A DNA stretch of 64,000 bases from Gammaproteobacteria bacterium (GCA_018825965.1 JAHKAA010000034.1:186001-250000), one strand, 5' to 3'; numbered from the stretch's first letter, positions 18,196 through 28,032 are shown. The notes: generated from the letters alone by a model not told the origin. Translations and numbers: made by a program.

Positions 18196-19082
18196 AAGTA
18201 TTGCTACTTGGGCAATCAGGGCAACTGGCCTCTGAACTCCAATTAACCATGCCTGTATCAATTCAACTCAAGGTACTAAGCTACGCCGGGTTTTGTATTC
18301 TGTCTGATGCTGAGTTAAATCAGATCTTCCTTCGTTATAAACCGGACTGGGTGATCAATGCTGTGGCTTATAACCAGGTGGATCAGGCTGAGCTTTCGCC
18401 TGAGCTGGCGATGGCCGGGAATTTTTATCTGGTGCAGAAGTTACAACGGTTTTGCGCTTTAACGCAAAGCAAATTGCTGCACATATCCACTGACTATGTA
18501 TTTGATGGCACTCAATTCAAGCCCTACAAAGAAAGTGATAGACCAAAGCCGTTAAACCACTATGGCAATAGCAAATTATTGGCTGAGCAGTGGTTGTTGC
18601 AGCAGTATGCAGAGTCCAGTGTTATTATTCGTACCAGTTGGCTCTATTCTGCCTTTGGTTCTAACTTCGTGAAAACTATGTTGCAGTTGATGCAAAGTAA
18701 AGTTCAACTGCAAGTGGTTCAGGACCAAATCGGCTCTCCTTGCTGGGCTTATAGCCTCGCCTGCGTGATTTGGCAAATTATTGCGGGTAAAACTATTTTA
18801 GCAGGAGTGTATCATTGGGCTGATTCTGGTTATTGCTCGCGTTATGAATTTGCTGCTGAGATCCAGGCTTTGGCTTTACAACCAGGCTTACTTAGTCATA
18901 AAGCAGAACTGGTTCCTGTGAACTCTGAACAATTTAACAGTCCTGCAGCGCGACCAGCTTTTAGTGCTTTGGACAGCACTTTATTGAGAGCATCATTGTC
19001 TTTGCCGGAAGTCGCATGGCAACAGCAGTTATTGCAGGCTTTACAGTTGTTTACGCCTGCATCCATGAATAATAAGGACTAA
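18189..19082 (+). CDS. rfbD: dTDP-4-dehydrorhamnose reductase
   Basis: Final, NAD(P)H-dependent step to dTDP-L-rhamnose. The 297 residues start LKVLLLGQSGQLASEL (nucleotide binding) and contain HISTDYVFDGTQFKPYKESD and the active-site HYGNSKLLAEQ with Tyr and Lys intact. Standard length. It overlaps rfbC and precedes galE by 2 bases. Confidence 0.94.
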   Translation: MLKVLLLGQSGQLASELQLTMPVSIQLKVLSYAGFCILSDAELNQIFLRYKPDWVINAVAYNQVDQAELSPELAMAGNFYLVQKLQRFCALTQSKLLHISTDYVFDGTQFKPYKESDRPKPLNHYGNSKLLAEQWLLQQYAESSVIIRTSWLYSAFGSNFVKTMLQLMQSKVQLQVVQDQIGSPCWAYSLACVIWQIIAGKTILAGVYHWADSGYCSRYEFAAEIQALALQPGLLSHKAELVPVNSEQFNSPAARPAFSALDSTLLRASLSLPEVAWQQQLLQALQLFTPASMNNKD

Positions 19083-19084
19083 AG

Positions 19085-20098
19085 ATGAGCTATGTAGTAT
19101 TAACAGGTGGTGCCGGTTATATCGGCAGTCATACGGCCTTAGCTTTGCTTCGGGCCGGCGAGCAGGTGATTAGTTTTGATAACTACAGCAACTCCAGCTC
19201 TGAGTCGTTAAAGCGGGTAGAGCAATTAACGGGCAAATCCATCATTCAGATTGAAGGGGATGTGCTGGACTCTGATGCTTTGGCTGCAGTATTTGCACAA
19301 TACCCTGTCAAAGCTGTAGTGCATTTTGCTGGTTTAAAAGCTGTTGGGGAATCTACCCAAAAGCCTTTGTGGTACTACGAAACTAACGTGGGTGGTTCTA
19401 TAAAGCTGTGCCAGGTGATGGCGAAGTTTGGTGTAAAAAATCTGGTATTCAGTTCTTCCGCTACAGTGTATGGGGATGCACAAAATAGCCCCTTGCCTGA
19501 AACTACACCCACAGTGGCGATGAACCCTTATGGCAAGTCTAAACTGATGACGGAGTGGGTGCTGCAGGATTTATATCATTCAGACAACAGCTGGAACATC
19601 GCCGTATTGCGTTATTTTAACCCTGTGGGTGCAGATGAGAGTGGCCGTATAGGTGAAGACCCAAATGGTATTCCAAATAACCTGATGCCTTTTATTACCC
19701 AGGTTGCTGTGGGGAAAAGAGCAGAGTTGCAAATTTTTGGTAACGACTACCCAACTGCGGATGGTACAGGTGTGCGGGATTATATCCATGTGACAGACTT
19801 AGCTTTGGGCCATGTGGCGGCCTTACAACATCTGTTTAAAGGCCAGGGTTTTGGTACCTTTAATTTAGGTAGTGGTGAAGGTTTGTCTGTACTGGATATA
19901 GTGACTCGTTTTGCTGCAGTGAATCAAATAGAAGTGCCGTATAAGTTTGCAGCACGACGACCTGGCGACGTGGCTCGTTATTTTGCCGACCCATCTAAAG
20001 CCAAAGCAGTGTTGAACTGGCAAACCGAAAAGACACTGGACGATATAGTGCGTGACAGCTGGAACTGGCAAAAAAACAACCCGAATGGGTATAACTAA
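19085..20098 (+). CDS. galE: UDP-glucose 4-epimerase
   Basis: Interconverts UDP-glucose and UDP-galactose (possibly also the N-acetyl forms). The 337-residue SDR has GGAGYIGSHT, VVHFAGLKAVGES, FSSSATVYG, the catalytic NPYGKSK and RYFNPVGA, all as in E. coli GalE. Last gene of the rfbC-rfbD-galE unit, followed by a terminator. Confidence 0.95.
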   Translation: MSYVVLTGGAGYIGSHTALALLRAGEQVISFDNYSNSSSESLKRVEQLTGKSIIQIEGDVLDSDALAAVFAQYPVKAVVHFAGLKAVGESTQKPLWYYETNVGGSIKLCQVMAKFGVKNLVFSSSATVYGDAQNSPLPETTPTVAMNPYGKSKLMTEWVLQDLYHSDNSWNIAVLRYFNPVGADESGRIGEDPNGIPNNLMPFITQVAVGKRAELQIFGNDYPTADGTGVRDYIHVTDLALGHVAALQHLFKGQGFGTFNLGSGEGLSVLDIVTRFAAVNQIEVPYKFAARRPGDVARYFADPSKAKAVLNWQTEKTLDDIVRDSWNWQKNNPNGYN

Positions 20099-20110
20099 AC
20101 TGAATCGGAG

Positions 20111-20147
20111 CAGATCGCACTCTTCACTGAGGCGATCTGTTTTTTTA
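20111..20147 (+). terminator. Intrinsic terminator after galE
   Basis: CAGATCGC and GCGATCTG pair around a 13-base loop and are followed by eight T residues. It lies between the convergent galE and rfbA genes; the T run favours plus-strand transcripts. Confidence 0.82.
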
Positions 20148-21032
20148 TTCTGCCGGGTAACCCACTGTATCAAGCAGATATTTACCATAAGCGTTTTGTT
20201 TAAAAAGCCTGGCGCGAACCACTATTTGCTCTTTGGTCAGCCAACCCATTCTGTACGCAATTTCCTCAAGGCACGCAATTTTTAAACCTTGCCTTTTTTC
20301 CACAGTTTCAACGAATTGGCCGGCATCTAACAACGAATCATAAGTACCGGTATCCAGCCAGGCAAAGCCACGGCCCAGCGAGCTGACTTTCAGGTTTTTA
20401 GTGGTGATGTAACTTCGTATGACGTCTGTGATTTCCAGCTCGCCTCGTTGTGACGGAGTAAGACTCCTGGCGATGGATACAGAGCTGTTGTCAAAAAAAT
20501 ACAGGCCGGTCAAAGCAAAGTTTGATTTTGGCTTCAGAGGTTTTTCTTCAATACTCAATACATTTTGGTTTGCGTCCATTTCCACAACACCAAAGCGTTC
20601 CGGATCTGTGACATGGTAAGCAAAGACAGTGCAGCCTTGTTTAACTTTGGTCGCCTGATTCAGGCGTTCAATAAAATTCTGACCATAAAAAATATTGTCC
20701 CCCAATACCAGGCAGCAATTGTCACCTGCAAGAAAGGGCTCAGCCAGAATAAGTGCCTGAGCTATACCTTCAGGTTTCTCCTGCACTACATAAGTGAATT
20801 CAACACCAAAATCTTCACCTGTCCCCAACAGATTCAGAAAGCCAGACAGGCTTTCAGCTGTAGTGATAATTAATATTTCACGGATCCCAGCCAGCATCAG
20901 TACAGAGATAGGGTAAAAAATCATAGGTTTGTCGTAAACCGGCAAAAGTTGTTTTGATGTAGATAAGGTTAGAGGGTACAACCTGGTGCCCGAACCTCCG
21001 GCTAACACTATGCCTTTATACTTTGCCATCAT
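20145..21032 (-). CDS. rfbA: Glucose-1-phosphate thymidylyltransferase
   Basis: First step of the dTDP-sugar pathway, joining glucose-1-phosphate and dTTP. The 295-residue protein has the nucleotidyltransferase signature [13 protein letters not shown] and [17 protein letters not shown] near the N-terminus and VEEKP-like [10 protein letters not shown] in the middle. It overlaps rfbB by 4 bases, so the two are co-translated on the minus strand, opposite to rfbC-rfbD. Confidence 0.96.
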   Translation of the reverse strand: MMAKYKGIVLAGGSGTRLYPLTLSTSKQLLPVYDKPMIFYPISVLMLAGIREILIITTAESLSGFLNLLGTGEDFGVEFTYVVQEKPEGIAQALILAEPFLAGDNCCLVLGDNIFYGQNFIERLNQATKVKQGCTVFAYHVTDPERFGVVEMDANQNVLSIEEKPLKPKSNFALTGLYFFDNSSVSIARSLTPSQRGELEITDVIRSYITTKNLKVSSLGRGFAWLDTGTYDSLLDAGQFVETVEKRQGLKIACLEEIAYRMGWLTKEQIVVRARLFKQNAYGKYLLDTVGYPAE

Positions 21033-22093
21033 TCAATTCCTGAAAGACCTTTACGGTTAAGCTGATAATGACCGGATAAAATATTCTGCCACCATTGTGG
21101 GTTGTTCAGATACCACTTTAGGGTTTGCTGTAATCCAGCCTCGAAACTTTGTATCGGCTGCCATTGCAGTTGCTGTAAAATTTTTGTCGTATCAACAGCA
21201 TAACGTCGGTCATGGCCAGGCCTGTCTTTGACAAAACGAATTTGCTCTGCATAGGATTTATTTGTTGCCGAAGGCTGTAATTGATCCAATAAGCTGCAGA
21301 TGCTGTGTACTACTTCGAGATTGGTTTTTTCTGCATTGCCGCCAATCATATAAGTTTCACCCACCTGACCCCGGCATAACACTGCCCATAACGCACTCAC
21401 ATGATCCTCTACATGCAGCCAGTCACGGATTTGGCCGCCATCACCATAGACAGGTAATTCTTGACCTTGTATCGCTGATAAAACTATATGCGGGATCAGT
21501 TTTTCCGGGAACTGATAAGGGCCATAATTGTTAGAACAATTAGTGATTAAAACCGGCAGGCCGTAGGTACGATGCCAGCTACGAACTAAATGGTCTGAGG
21601 CCGCTTTTGACGCTGAATAGGGAGAGCTTGGCGCGTAAGCTGTCTCTTCATTAAACAAAGCTTCTGTACCCGCCAGATCGCCAAAAACTTCATCGGTAGA
21701 AATATGATGAAACCGGAATGCCTGTTGTGCTTCAGGGCTTAAACTTTTCCAATAGTGCAAACTGGCTTCCAGCAACTGGAAGGTGCCCTCAATATTGGTT
21801 TGAATAAAATTGCCGGCGTTTTCTATGGAGCGGTCAACATGAGATTCTGCAGCCAGATGCATAACGCAGTCAGGTTGAAACTGTGCAAAAATCTGAGTTA
21901 ATTGCTGACGATTTATAATGTCAGCCTGATAAAACTGATAGTTGCTATGGTGCTGCACATCCCGCAATGACTCCAGGTTGCCTGCATAAGTGAGTTTATC
22001 CAGGTTAGCGACCAGAACATTGGGTTGATTCAGTAAAAAACGTACTAAATTTGAACCAATAAAACCTGCGCCACCTGTAACCAGTATTCTCAT
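21029..22093 (-). CDS. rfbB: dTDP-glucose 4,6-dehydratase
   Basis: Second step of the dTDP-rhamnose pathway. The 354-residue SDR has [30 protein letters not shown], the catalytic [13 protein letters not shown] and [14 protein letters not shown], all standard for RfbB. It is the first gene of the rfbB-rfbA pair; the 81-base gap upstream, after the response-regulator gene on the same strand, could carry a promoter. Confidence 0.96.
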   Translation of the reverse strand: MRILVTGGAGFIGSNLVRFLLNQPNVLVANLDKLTYAGNLESLRDVQHHSNYQFYQADIINRQQLTQIFAQFQPDCVMHLAAESHVDRSIENAGNFIQTNIEGTFQLLEASLHYWKSLSPEAQQAFRFHHISTDEVFGDLAGTEALFNEETAYAPSSPYSASKAASDHLVRSWHRTYGLPVLITNCSNNYGPYQFPEKLIPHIVLSAIQGQELPVYGDGGQIRDWLHVEDHVSALWAVLCRGQVGETYMIGGNAEKTNLEVVHSICSLLDQLQPSATNKSYAEQIRFVKDRPGHDRRYAVDTTKILQQLQWQPIQSFEAGLQQTLKWYLNNPQWWQNILSGHYQLNRKGLSGIE

Positions 22094-22174
22094 AATCTGC
22101 CTGATGTAGTCTAACTAATTGACAGGGCTATCATTACATAATAAATGCCCTGAATAAAACTGCTAAAAATGAGG

Positions 22175-23791
22175 TCATAGCATCTGCTGAATTTGATCTT
22201 TGATGAAATGGTATCTTTTGCGTTGATCTTTGGGTAAATCCGTGTCGTCTATCACGTTCATGCATTTGTGGGCCAGATAGATTAAATCTTCATTTAAACG
22301 GCCACGCTGGCTGATGGCTTGCAGCAAATTCATGGCTATGCTGGCGTTGGCTGGCATGGTTTTTTGTGCTTCGATAAAGTAAGTGATGGCCTCTGAATAC
22401 TGGCCCAGGCTGTAAGCTTCCATTCCGGCGTTGTGGCTGGCCATCATGCTGGATCTTTTGTGGCTGTACTTATCCTGTTCGGATAAAAACATCATATTCA
22501 GCGCTTTGTTATACAGATCTGCACTTTGTGATAAGGTGTTGAGTGAGCCCATATAATGGTCACTCATCGCCAGATTGCCGGTTTCAAAATAAGCTCTGGC
22601 TCTGTCCAGTAACGCAGAGGGCGACAAAGTGCGGCCTAAACTTTGTTCTTCACTTTGTTGCAGCAGGTTTTTCGCTTTATCGGTTTTACCTTCAAGCACT
22701 GCAACCCTGGCTTCTATCACCAGCTTGTCATGCTCGTAAGTCGTAGGGTTAAAACGCTTTTTTACATCTTTCAGAAAATAATCCACTTTGCCTAAAATGC
22801 TGCGCTTGTCACGCACAGATAAAAGCTGGGCATTTTGGATCATAGCGCGGGCGTAGTTCAGCATATTATCTGCGGTGTCGTAGATGGAGTATTTAGCCGC
22901 TTCCAGTAATTTGGAATGCACCCGAACTGCTAAATCCGGCTGGTTGTTGATCACGGCCAGGTTGGCCAATACATGCTGGCGCAAATAGTTTTTGGGGGAG
23001 GCGTCAGCTACAACACGCACTGTATTAAAGGCTTCTTCGGTTTTGTTTTGGCTTAAATACAAACGGGTGAGCCAGTCCAGGGCTTCAATTTTGGTTTCAG
23101 GCTGCTCTGTGAGTTCTATCAGCATGTTTTCCGCTTCGCTGTCCTGTTCCTGATAGCCTTTAGCCACAGCCAGACCAAGCTTGGCCCAGGGTAAATCACG
23201 AAAGGCCAATACCTCGCTATATAAAGTTTCAGCCTCTTTATAGCGCCCAACTTTCACTAAGAGTTCACCTTTTAATCGCTGAATGTAGGCATGATGCACA
23301 GGGTATTGTTCGAGGGATACGTCACAGGCCTGAATTGCATCAGGGTAGTTCTCTTCAGCGATCATCTGGTACGCATACTTCAGCGCCCTTTTGACCTGAA
23401 AAGCGCGGCCAATGCGGCGTTCAAGTTCGGCATAGCTGAAAGGTTTTAGCAGATAGTCGTCGGGCAGGAACTCGATCATGCCATACACGGCCTGGCGATG
23501 ACGTTCACCACTGACCACGATAAAGCAGCAACTGTGTTTGAGGCAGTGTTCGGCTTTTAAGGCTTCAAATAACTGATAACCGTCGCGGCCCACACCTAAG
23601 TTGTAGTCGCATAAGATAAAGTCAAAATCAGTTTTACGGCAGGCTGACATGGCGCTTTCGGCATTACGTGCGACCACAACCTGGTCGAAACCAATCAGCG
23701 CCAACATGCTTTTCATGTACGCTATCACTTGTTCGTAATCTTCAATGACCAGTACTTTTTTCGACCGGTAAAATGCCTGCCTGGATACCAC
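22175..23791 (-). CDS. Orphan response regulator with TPR-like C-terminal region
   Basis: A 538-residue protein. Residues ~11-130 are a CheY-like receiver with acidic ED at 17-18, phospho-acceptor Asp62 in LCDYNLG, Ser94 and Lys116 in LLKPF. The rest (~150-538) is helical and reads as tetratricopeptide-like repeats (EENYPDAIQACDVSLEQYP; GRYKEAETLYSEVLAF; GQYSEAITYFIEAQKTMPAN). There is no DNA-binding or enzymatic output domain, so phosphorylation probably controls a protein-protein contact. The start is GTG at 23791, with no in-frame ATG before the receiver. No histidine kinase gene is nearby. Confidence 0.88.
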   Translation of the reverse strand: MVSRQAFYRSKKVLVIEDYEQVIAYMKSMLALIGFDQVVVARNAESAMSACRKTDFDFILCDYNLGVGRDGYQLFEALKAEHCLKHSCCFIVVSGERHRQAVYGMIEFLPDDYLLKPFSYAELERRIGRAFQVKRALKYAYQMIAEENYPDAIQACDVSLEQYPVHHAYIQRLKGELLVKVGRYKEAETLYSEVLAFRDLPWAKLGLAVAKGYQEQDSEAENMLIELTEQPETKIEALDWLTRLYLSQNKTEEAFNTVRVVADASPKNYLRQHVLANLAVINNQPDLAVRVHSKLLEAAKYSIYDTADNMLNYARAMIQNAQLLSVRDKRSILGKVDYFLKDVKKRFNPTTYEHDKLVIEARVAVLEGKTDKAKNLLQQSEEQSLGRTLSPSALLDRARAYFETGNLAMSDHYMGSLNTLSQSADLYNKALNMMFLSEQDKYSHKRSSMMASHNAGMEAYSLGQYSEAITYFIEAQKTMPANASIAMNLLQAISQRGRLNEDLIYLAHKCMNVIDDTDLPKDQRKRYHFIKDQIQQML

Positions 23792-23886
23792 TTAGCTTAA
23801 CTCTCATTCCAACAGCCGCTAGCCTACCACAACCTAAAGCTGCTTTGGGTAGAAGTGATTTTTTATCAGGCTTGCTGGTCAGCGGC

Positions 23887-24912
23887 TCAAGCCTTGTGGT
23901 TTTGCCATAAATTAAGCTGCTGCAATTCGGTAGGGCAGGCGCCTGCGCGGATCCATTTGGCCAGAGCCAAAGCCACATTGGCGTACTGCACTGTGTTGCC
24001 TTGTATGGGGGAGGTCAACCAGTCAGCAATCACAGCTGTATTGAGTGTGCTGGTGCTTTGCCCCAGTTGCAGCTGAGTCAGCGCCAACGCATTCGACTCC
24101 TGTTCCATCTGGCCTTGCAAGGCTTTGACTAAAATACGTTTTTGCAGTTGCAGTGCTTCGCTAACCAGCTCAAAACCAGAATTACTCAACACTGCATAGG
24201 ATTGATGTAAATCCTGTTTGAACTCATCAACACAAGGGCCTGAACATTGAATATGCCCTAGTTGTTTTTTACTCAGGCCAGGGCCATAGAGATAAAATTG
24301 ATACTGGCTCAGAGGTTGCAACCACTGGATCACCTGTTGCTGATCTTCAAAAGGCAGATAAACCAGTACTTTATGAGGATCTGCTGTGTTTAGCGCAGGC
24401 TCTAAATCGACAATAGGCGGCAATATGGGCTGATTAAAATGATGCCAGTGCAGGCCTATTTGTTGTTGGGCCGGCGCAAAGAATTTAAAAATACCCCGGC
24501 TTAGCGGGTTGTCATGAATTTGTGGGATCTGGTGTAAGAAGGCATATTGGTGACCAAAAGCGACAGAGCGTTTTTTTTGTCGTCGTGCCGCCCATGCTGT
24601 GATGGGTTCAAAGTCGGTCAGTACTAAATCATAAGCTGAACAGTCGAGTTGTCGAATATCACGCCACAGCTCAAGAGGTTTAGCTTCAATTGCAGTTTTC
24701 AGGTAGTTGATATGGCCTTGTTCTGTCACAAAGGTTAAACCGGTTTTGACCTGAAAGTCACCAAACTGCTGCATATCAAAAAACTGGTCAGCAGGGCGGC
24801 CTGAAAACAGAAAGTCGACTGCTATACCCTCTGCTTCGAGGTACTTGCCCATAGCGCGGGCTCTGCTGATATGTCCATTGCCTGTTGCCTGCACACCATA
24901 CAAAACCCGCAT
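23887..24912 (-). CDS. MJ1255/VC2487-family glycosyltransferase-like protein
   Basis: A 341-residue GT-B-like protein. The opening MRVLYGVQATGNGHISRARAM is typical of the MJ1255/VC2487 family of predicted UDP-GlcNAc-type glycosyltransferases, and LVLTDFEPITAWAARR and the C-terminal LSNSGFELVSEALQL (nucleotide-sugar-binding region) agree. Substrate and product are unknown. It lies 13 bases after tdk on the same strand. Confidence 0.8.
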   Translation of the reverse strand: MRVLYGVQATGNGHISRARAMGKYLEAEGIAVDFLFSGRPADQFFDMQQFGDFQVKTGLTFVTEQGHINYLKTAIEAKPLELWRDIRQLDCSAYDLVLTDFEPITAWAARRQKKRSVAFGHQYAFLHQIPQIHDNPLSRGIFKFFAPAQQQIGLHWHHFNQPILPPIVDLEPALNTADPHKVLVYLPFEDQQQVIQWLQPLSQYQFYLYGPGLSKKQLGHIQCSGPCVDEFKQDLHQSYAVLSNSGFELVSEALQLQKRILVKALQGQMEQESNALALTQLQLGQSTSTLNTAVIADWLTSPIQGNTVQYANVALALAKWIRAGACPTELQQLNLWQNHKA

Positions 24913-24925
24913 AGCCTTACTCCTG

Positions 24926-25507
24926 TCAGTCCCTCCAGACCAGCGCTTTAAAGTGGACGCGGCACATAGAGATATATTGATTATTTCCGCCTATCTGCAC
25001 CTGACTGCCTGTGGTAGCGGCGTGGCCATGCTCGTCCAGTCGCACCACAAAGTTGGCTTTCCGGCCACAGTGACACACAGTTTTTAGTTCCACTAATTTA
25101 TCTGCCCAGGCCAATAAGGCCTGGCTGCCGGCAAAGGTTTCGCCCAAAAAATCGGTTCTAAGACCAAAAGCCAGTACTGGCACATTCAGATCATCAACCA
25201 CATAAGTCAGCTGTTTGACCTGAGCTTTGGATAAAAACTGTGCTTCATCAATCAGCACACAGTCCAAAGCGCCTTGTTGTTTCAGTGTCTGGCAGGCAGC
25301 AACAAAATCAAAGTCGGCATCAAAAATTTGCGCGTCCATCGACAAGCCAATACGTGAGCTGATTTTGCCTATGCCAAATCTGTCATCTATAGCGGCTGTA
25401 AATAACGCCACTGTCATGCCTCTTTCCTGATAGTTATACGCACTTTGCAGTAAAGAGGTCGATTTGCCTGCGTTCATCGCTGAATAATAAAAATACAATT
25501 GCGCCAT
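24926..25507 (-). CDS. tdk: Thymidine kinase
   Basis: Phosphorylates thymidine to dTMP (salvage). The 193-residue type II enzyme has the P-loop [26 protein letters not shown] with the catalytic Glu, and zinc-binding cysteines in CHCGRKANF plus a C-terminal CRVHF. Complete and of standard length. Confidence 0.96.
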   Translation of the reverse strand: MAQLYFYYSAMNAGKSTSLLQSAYNYQERGMTVALFTAAIDDRFGIGKISSRIGLSMDAQIFDADFDFVAACQTLKQQGALDCVLIDEAQFLSKAQVKQLTYVVDDLNVPVLAFGLRTDFLGETFAGSQALLAWADKLVELKTVCHCGRKANFVVRLDEHGHAATTGSQVQIGGNNQYISMCRVHFKALVWRD

Positions 25508-25665
25508 CTGCGTGGTCTCGGTTTTTTAAAAGTCCGTCGCAGTATAACCAAAAGCCTAACTCTGTCGTAGCCTAACGTCGGAAGATGACAGTAAGAAGAC
25601 AATTGACGTACACTGCTACTTCACGCAAATTGGGCCAATATGGTGCTAAAACTTTAGGGGAAACA

Positions 25666-26085
25666 ATGGACAAGTGGTTATTTGGCTCTGTGCTGCTGCA
25701 GGTGGTGTTAACACTGCTGATGATGGTATTGATGGGGAAACGTCGTTTTAAAGCGGCAAAAAACCGGGAACTGCCTTACAAAGCATTCAGGGTGATGGAT
25801 TTAACCGGTGCCAATGAAAAAGTGATTACGGCCAGCCGTAACTTTGACAACCAGTTCCAGCTGCCTGTGTTGTATCTGTTTGCTGTGGTTTTTGCGCTGC
25901 AGTTTGGTACTGCTGATCTGAGTCTGGTTGTGTTGGGCTGGCTGTTTGCCATCAGCCGTTTGGTGCACGCTTATGTACATGTGGGCGCTAACCATGTGCG
26001 TTTGCGCTTTGCTGTTTATGTTTTTGGTGCACTGATGTTATTGCTGTTCTGGCTGAAGTTAAGTTTTGCCTATTTGCTTGCTTAA
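25666..26085 (+). CDS. MAPEG-family membrane protein
   Basis: A 139-residue protein with four predicted membrane helices and the MAPEG-like segment RNFDNQFQLPVLYLFAV followed by RLVHAYVHVGANHVRLRFAVY. Relatives include membrane glutathione S-transferases, but substrates of bacterial members are mostly unknown. ATG 25666 is chosen over a start at 25585 because AGGGG lies 6-10 bases upstream and the first helix begins right after it. tdk diverges on the other side. Confidence 0.82.
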   Translation: MDKWLFGSVLLQVVLTLLMMVLMGKRRFKAAKNRELPYKAFRVMDLTGANEKVITASRNFDNQFQLPVLYLFAVVFALQFGTADLSLVVLGWLFAISRLVHAYVHVGANHVRLRFAVYVFGALMLLLFWLKLSFAYLLA

Positions 26086-26101
26086 CTCCGATTGCTTAAC
26101 G

Positions 26102-26533
26102 ATGGATCTGTTGTGGCCTTACCTCAGTTTGGCGCTTAGCGCTTTTGTGTCTGCCACTTTGTTACCTTTTGGTTCAGAGTTGGTGTTAATGGGGTTGGTG
26201 CATCAAGGTTATCCGCTGCTACTGCTTTGGTTGGTGGCTACTGCATTTAATACGCTGGGCTCTGTGCTGAACTGGTATCTGGGCAAGCAACTACTGAACT
26301 TTCAGCATAAAAGCTGGTTTATGTTTAAGCCAGCCCAAATAGAACAAGCCAGCAACAGATTTCAGCGTTGGGGTTTACCTTCATTAGTGTTAGCCTGGCT
26401 GCCAGTTGTTGGAGACCCACTGACCTTAGTGGCAGGCGTGTTGAAAGTGCCTTTGTTTTGGTTTGTCCTGCTGGTGGGCTTAGGCAAAGGTTTGCGTTAT
26501 GGTGTGGTGATAGGCCTGATGCCCGGGCTATAA
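26102..26533 (+). CDS. yqaA: YqaA-type small DedA-like inner-membrane protein
   Basis: A 143-residue hydrophobic protein matching YqaA in length (E. coli ~142) and pattern: LPFGSELVLMGLV near the N-terminus, FNTLGSVLNWYLGK, and a C-terminal WLPVVGDPLTLVAGVLKV. The family is distantly related to DedA/VTT proteins; no activity is established. Start ATG 26102 replaces an upstream TTG frame start because it fits the family N-terminus. Confidence 0.8.
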   Translation: MDLLWPYLSLALSAFVSATLLPFGSELVLMGLVHQGYPLLLLWLVATAFNTLGSVLNWYLGKQLLNFQHKSWFMFKPAQIEQASNRFQRWGLPSLVLAWLPVVGDPLTLVAGVLKVPLFWFVLLVGLGKGLRYGVVIGLMPGL

Positions 26534-26553
26534 ACCGAATGAGAGGAGAGTGA

Positions 26554-27435
26554 ATGAAAGCGTTATTGATCTCAGGTCTGGCGTTGGCTCTGGCCTTAAA
26601 TTTTGCCAGTGCTGAGGCACAACAAAAAACCGCAACTGCGTCTGAAACTAAAAGCGGTTGGCAAACTTTACCACAGGATAATTTGCTCTATCTGGACACA
26701 GATCAGGGCCGTATTGTTATTTTATTAGCACCTCAGTTTGCGCCTGAACATGTTAAACGTGTCAAAGACTTAGTGAAAAACCGTTTTTATGATGGTGTCA
26801 CTTTTTATCGGGTGATTGAAGGTTTTGTCGCTCAGTTTGGTGTACCTGAACATGAGTGGGGCAGCAGAGCGAAATTAACTCCGATGAAAGCTGAATTCAA
26901 CTGGCCCGTGCGCGGTGCTGATCCCTATCTTTTGGTGCAACGCCCTGATTTGTTAGCTGAAGAAACCGGCTTTAATCAGGGATTTGCCGTAGCCCGTGAA
27001 CAAAATCAGGAGTGGCTGGTGCATTGCCCTGGTGTGGTGAATATGGCGCGCGCCAATGAAGCCGATACTGCTGTGGCAGACATTGCTATTATGATGGGGC
27101 AAGCTCCGCGCCATCTGGATAAAAATATGTCGGCTTTTGGCAAAGTGATCTGGGGTCAATATGCGGTGAATCGTGTGCGTCGTGGTGAAGCCACAGATGG
27201 TGGCGTTATAGGCTCGGCTGCAGCACGTACTGTGATTAAACAAGCGCGTTTAGGTTCTGAGCTGGCGGCAGACAGACAGTTGCCACTGGAGATGCTCAGT
27301 ACCAACAGCTCTGAGTTTTCGCAGTCTCTGGCTGAACGCCGTTCCCGTACTCATGTGTTTTATCAGCACAAAGGCAACGGCAATATGGATGTTTGTTATC
27401 CACAGGTGCCAGTGCGTTTGATAAAAGCTGTATAA
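26554..27435 (+). CDS. Periplasmic cyclophilin-type peptidyl-prolyl isomerase
   Basis: A 293-residue exported PPIase. The signal peptide MKALLISGLALALALNFASAEA is followed by a cyclophilin domain with FYDGVTFYRVIEGFVAQFG. The domain is longer than E. coli PpiA because of an insertion around residues 105-160, and the usual active-site FTxxH-type segments are hard to recognise, so catalytic strength is uncertain. AGAGGAG lies upstream of ATG 26554. Confidence 0.88.
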   Translation: MKALLISGLALALALNFASAEAQQKTATASETKSGWQTLPQDNLLYLDTDQGRIVILLAPQFAPEHVKRVKDLVKNRFYDGVTFYRVIEGFVAQFGVPEHEWGSRAKLTPMKAEFNWPVRGADPYLLVQRPDLLAEETGFNQGFAVAREQNQEWLVHCPGVVNMARANEADTAVADIAIMMGQAPRHLDKNMSAFGKVIWGQYAVNRVRRGEATDGGVIGSAAARTVIKQARLGSELAADRQLPLEMLSTNSSEFSQSLAERRSRTHVFYQHKGNGNMDVCYPQVPVRLIKAV

Positions 27436-27522
27436 AGCCGGTAAAACACAAAATTAACTGGTCGATGACTGCATTTTCAGTCATTATGTGCGCCTTTTCT
27501 GTGGCGCTCCGAGGGGATAGCA

Positions 27523-27915
27523 ATGAACTACGAATTAACGGCTGACGATTTAAACAAACTCAGTTTATTGGACGCTGAACAGCGTTACGACTACTTCATT
27601 CAGGCCGTGGCCGATCTGGAAAAGATCTGGATCCTGGTCGATGAAGAAGGTTTTGTATTGGTTGATGCCGATGAAGAGCGTTGCATCCCGGTATGGCCAC
27701 ATGCTGAATTAGCACAACTGTGGATCAATGGTGACTGGGCTGAATGTCAGGCTCAGGCAGTAGACATAGCCACCTGGTTAGACAAGTGGACTGCTGGTTT
27801 AGGCGGTGACGAATTAGCTATAGCTGTATTCCCACACGCCGCTGAACCTGGTGTGGTGATTGGCCCTGAAGAGTTCTCTGAAACTCTGATTGAAGCTACA
27901 CAAGACAACGAATAA
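27523..27915 (+). CDS. DUF2750 family protein
   Basis: A 130-residue acidic, soluble protein. The layout (LDAEQRYDYFIQAVADLEKIWIL; EEGFVLVDADEERCIPVWPHAELAQLW; LAIAVFPHAAEPGVVIGPEEFSETL) matches my memory of DUF2750 proteins in gammaproteobacteria. Function is unknown. A clear GAGGGGA ribosome binding site precedes ATG 27523 and a terminator follows the stop. Confidence 0.78.
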   Translation: MNYELTADDLNKLSLLDAEQRYDYFIQAVADLEKIWILVDEEGFVLVDADEERCIPVWPHAELAQLWINGDWAECQAQAVDIATWLDKWTAGLGGDELAIAVFPHAAEPGVVIGPEEFSETLIEATQDNE

Positions 27916-27932
27916 CAGCTTTAAAAACCGAT

Positions 27933-27963
27933 AGGGGTCAGAAATTCTGGCCCTTATTTTTTC
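27933..27963 (+). terminator. Intrinsic terminator after the DUF2750 gene
   Basis: GGGTCAG and CTGGCCC pair (one G-T wobble) around AAATT and are followed by TTATTTTTTC. The left arm starts GGGGTCAGA, the same string seen in the repeats at 46573 and 54965. Confidence 0.7.
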
Positions 27964-27971
27964 TTGCTGAA

Positions 27972-27990
27972 GCTATTGATAACCATTCTT
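27972..27990 (+). promoter_or_regulatory. Probable Fur box and promoter of bfd
   Basis: Bases 27972-27990 match the 19-base Fur consensus GATAATGATAATCATTATC at 14 of 19 positions by my count. The box overlaps a promoter made of TTGATA (27976-27981), a 17-base spacer and TAATAT (27999-28004). Iron-loaded Fur bound here would block RNA polymerase, so bfd should be made when iron is scarce. Confidence 0.68.
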
Positions 27991-28032
27991 GATTAGATTA
28001 ATATGCCTGCAGTTCATTACGCAGGTGCATTT

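Noticed and set aside
28003..28032. Longer N-terminus for Bfd
   Set aside because: That ATG overlaps the -10 box; the conserved family start is MYVCLC at 28033.
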